From positions 1 to 64,000 of the forward strand of contig NZ_WWSY01000003.1 in NCBI RefSeq assembly GCF_009876115.1: DNA of 64,000 bases, in the 5' to 3' direction. The notes under the pieces are model-generated. The model saw only the letters and a program-made list of their open reading frames with translations, searched no databases and was not told the DNA's origin. Source of the stretch: Collinsella aerofaciens (lineage in GTDB: Bacteria > Actinomycetota > Coriobacteriia > Coriobacteriales > Coriobacteriaceae). A program made the position numbers and the translations under genes. This document shows positions 63,617 through 64,000 of this stretch, piece after piece (the stretch's first letter is position 1; each line of letters starts with the position of its first letter).

Positions 63617-64000
63617 AAAGGTTCCTTTCATGGGGGGGCATATCCATTCACACAATATTGTGACGCAGGATTGTGGCACCCTTGTTTCTAGCATATCCCT
63701 GCATTTTTTAAACGTTATATACGAATACTCTTGTTTGGTAAAGTGCAACGTGGTAGGGTCGTTACCACTTGATAGAGGCGCGGGCACGAAGAGCCGCGGG
63801 CGAGTCGGCAGACTTTGACCCTGCGGGGAGGCGAAACCCGCCGAACTGGGCTTTTCGGGCACGAACAGCCTGGTGGGCCTGCGGGAAACACCCGCAGGAC
63901 TGTCTGCAGCAATGCGGGAGCCCTATCCGGACATTGGGTCCACGTTATGCGGATTCGATGCGCAGATGGCGCCGTCTGGATAGCGAGGTTTACGGGACAT
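63617..64000. other. Divergent interval with a lysine riboswitch
   Basis: No gene begins in these 384 bases. The plus strand carries a promoter-like TTGTTT-17-TAGGGT (about 63731-63759) and then a lysine riboswitch. The amidohydrolase promoter on the minus strand should lie between 63620 and 63720. Confidence 0.6.
63768..63930 (+). ncRNA. Lysine riboswitch (L box)
   Basis: The sequence follows the L-box consensus in order: GATAGAGGCGCG at the 5' end (63771), AAGAGCC, the GGGGAGGCG...GCCGAA block (63825-63845), CTGGGC...GGGCACGAACAGCCTGG, a long hairpin CCTGCGGG/CCCGCAGG, CTGTC (63900-63904) and GGAGCCCTATCC at the 3' end. GATAG (63771-63775) and CTATC (63923-63927) form P1. Downstream, GGATAG (63978-63983) can pair with CTATCC, giving an alternative helix that would switch expression. 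The controlled gene, probably lysine synthesis or uptake, lies past 64000. Confidence 0.82.

Noticed and set aside
63617..63862. An 82-codon N-terminal extension of the M20 amidohydrolase
   Set aside because: The extension has no similarity to the family, and a good ribosome site lies just before the ATG at 63616. It also overlaps the lysine riboswitch on the other strand.
63780..63910. First read as an unknown structured RNA because of a repeated GGGCACGAANAGCC
   Set aside because: The block order and the P1, GCCGAA, CTGTC and GGAGCCCTATCC elements fit the lysine riboswitch, which explains the structure; the repeat is incidental.

Overview
The window reads as a high-GC Actinobacterium of the class Coriobacteriia, most likely Collinsella. 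This is an inference from gene content, GC-rich codon use and gut-anaerobe metabolism; no rRNA is present to settle it. Most genes lie on the minus strand in the left half and are mixed on the right. I see no tRNA, rRNA, CRISPR array, prophage or intact insertion sequence.

Layout. 1-10.6 kb is a classical division and cell-wall (dcw) cluster, read leftwards: mraZ, rsmH, ftsL-like, ftsI, murF, mraY, murD, ftsW, murG. 11-16 kb holds pyrG-xerD, a winged-helix regulator and a DUF1846 protein. 16.4-23.5 kb is an arginine deiminase region: arcA, arcB and a YfcC/ArcD-like transporter, then an aminotransferase and a second arcA encoding an identical protein. 24-34 kb carries polyphosphate kinase, a TrmA/RlmD-type RNA methyltransferase, a DUF6020 membrane protein with a beta-propeller/zinc-ribbon protein, DJ-1, Maf and a P1 peptidase. 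34.5-36.8 kb has a glycosyltransferase and UDP-galactopyranose mutase. 37-41 kb is the acetate branch: pta plus two acetate kinase paralogues, one with unusual active-site residues. 41-48.6 kb holds an MFS transporter, LysR, HIT, xseAB, a zinc peptidase, rnd, a lipid-kinase-like protein and a 30-residue membrane peptide.

48.9-54.5 kb holds a secreted C69 dipeptidase and then the most striking locus. A 22-codon leader peptide with three consecutive Trp codons and an intrinsic terminator precedes an ECF transporter (S component, fused double ATPase, T component). This looks like ribosome-mediated attenuation of a tryptophan-responsive ECF importer. 54.5-56.6 kb pairs an Asp/Glu racemase with a D-aspartate-ligase-like ATP-grasp enzyme, probably for the peptidoglycan cross-bridge. 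The right end carries a MOSC protein, a secreted coiled-coil cell-wall protein, a helix-turn-helix/Ser-Thr kinase pair, a lipoprotein, an orphan HigA-like antitoxin, an M20 amidohydrolase and a lysine riboswitch whose gene lies beyond the window.

The non-coding DNA is unusual. At least nine large, often perfect inverted repeats (11-28 bp arms) sit between genes. Several share a conserved core while their outer arms differ in sequence yet stay self-complementary, so they look like families of structured or mobile repeats and not only terminators.
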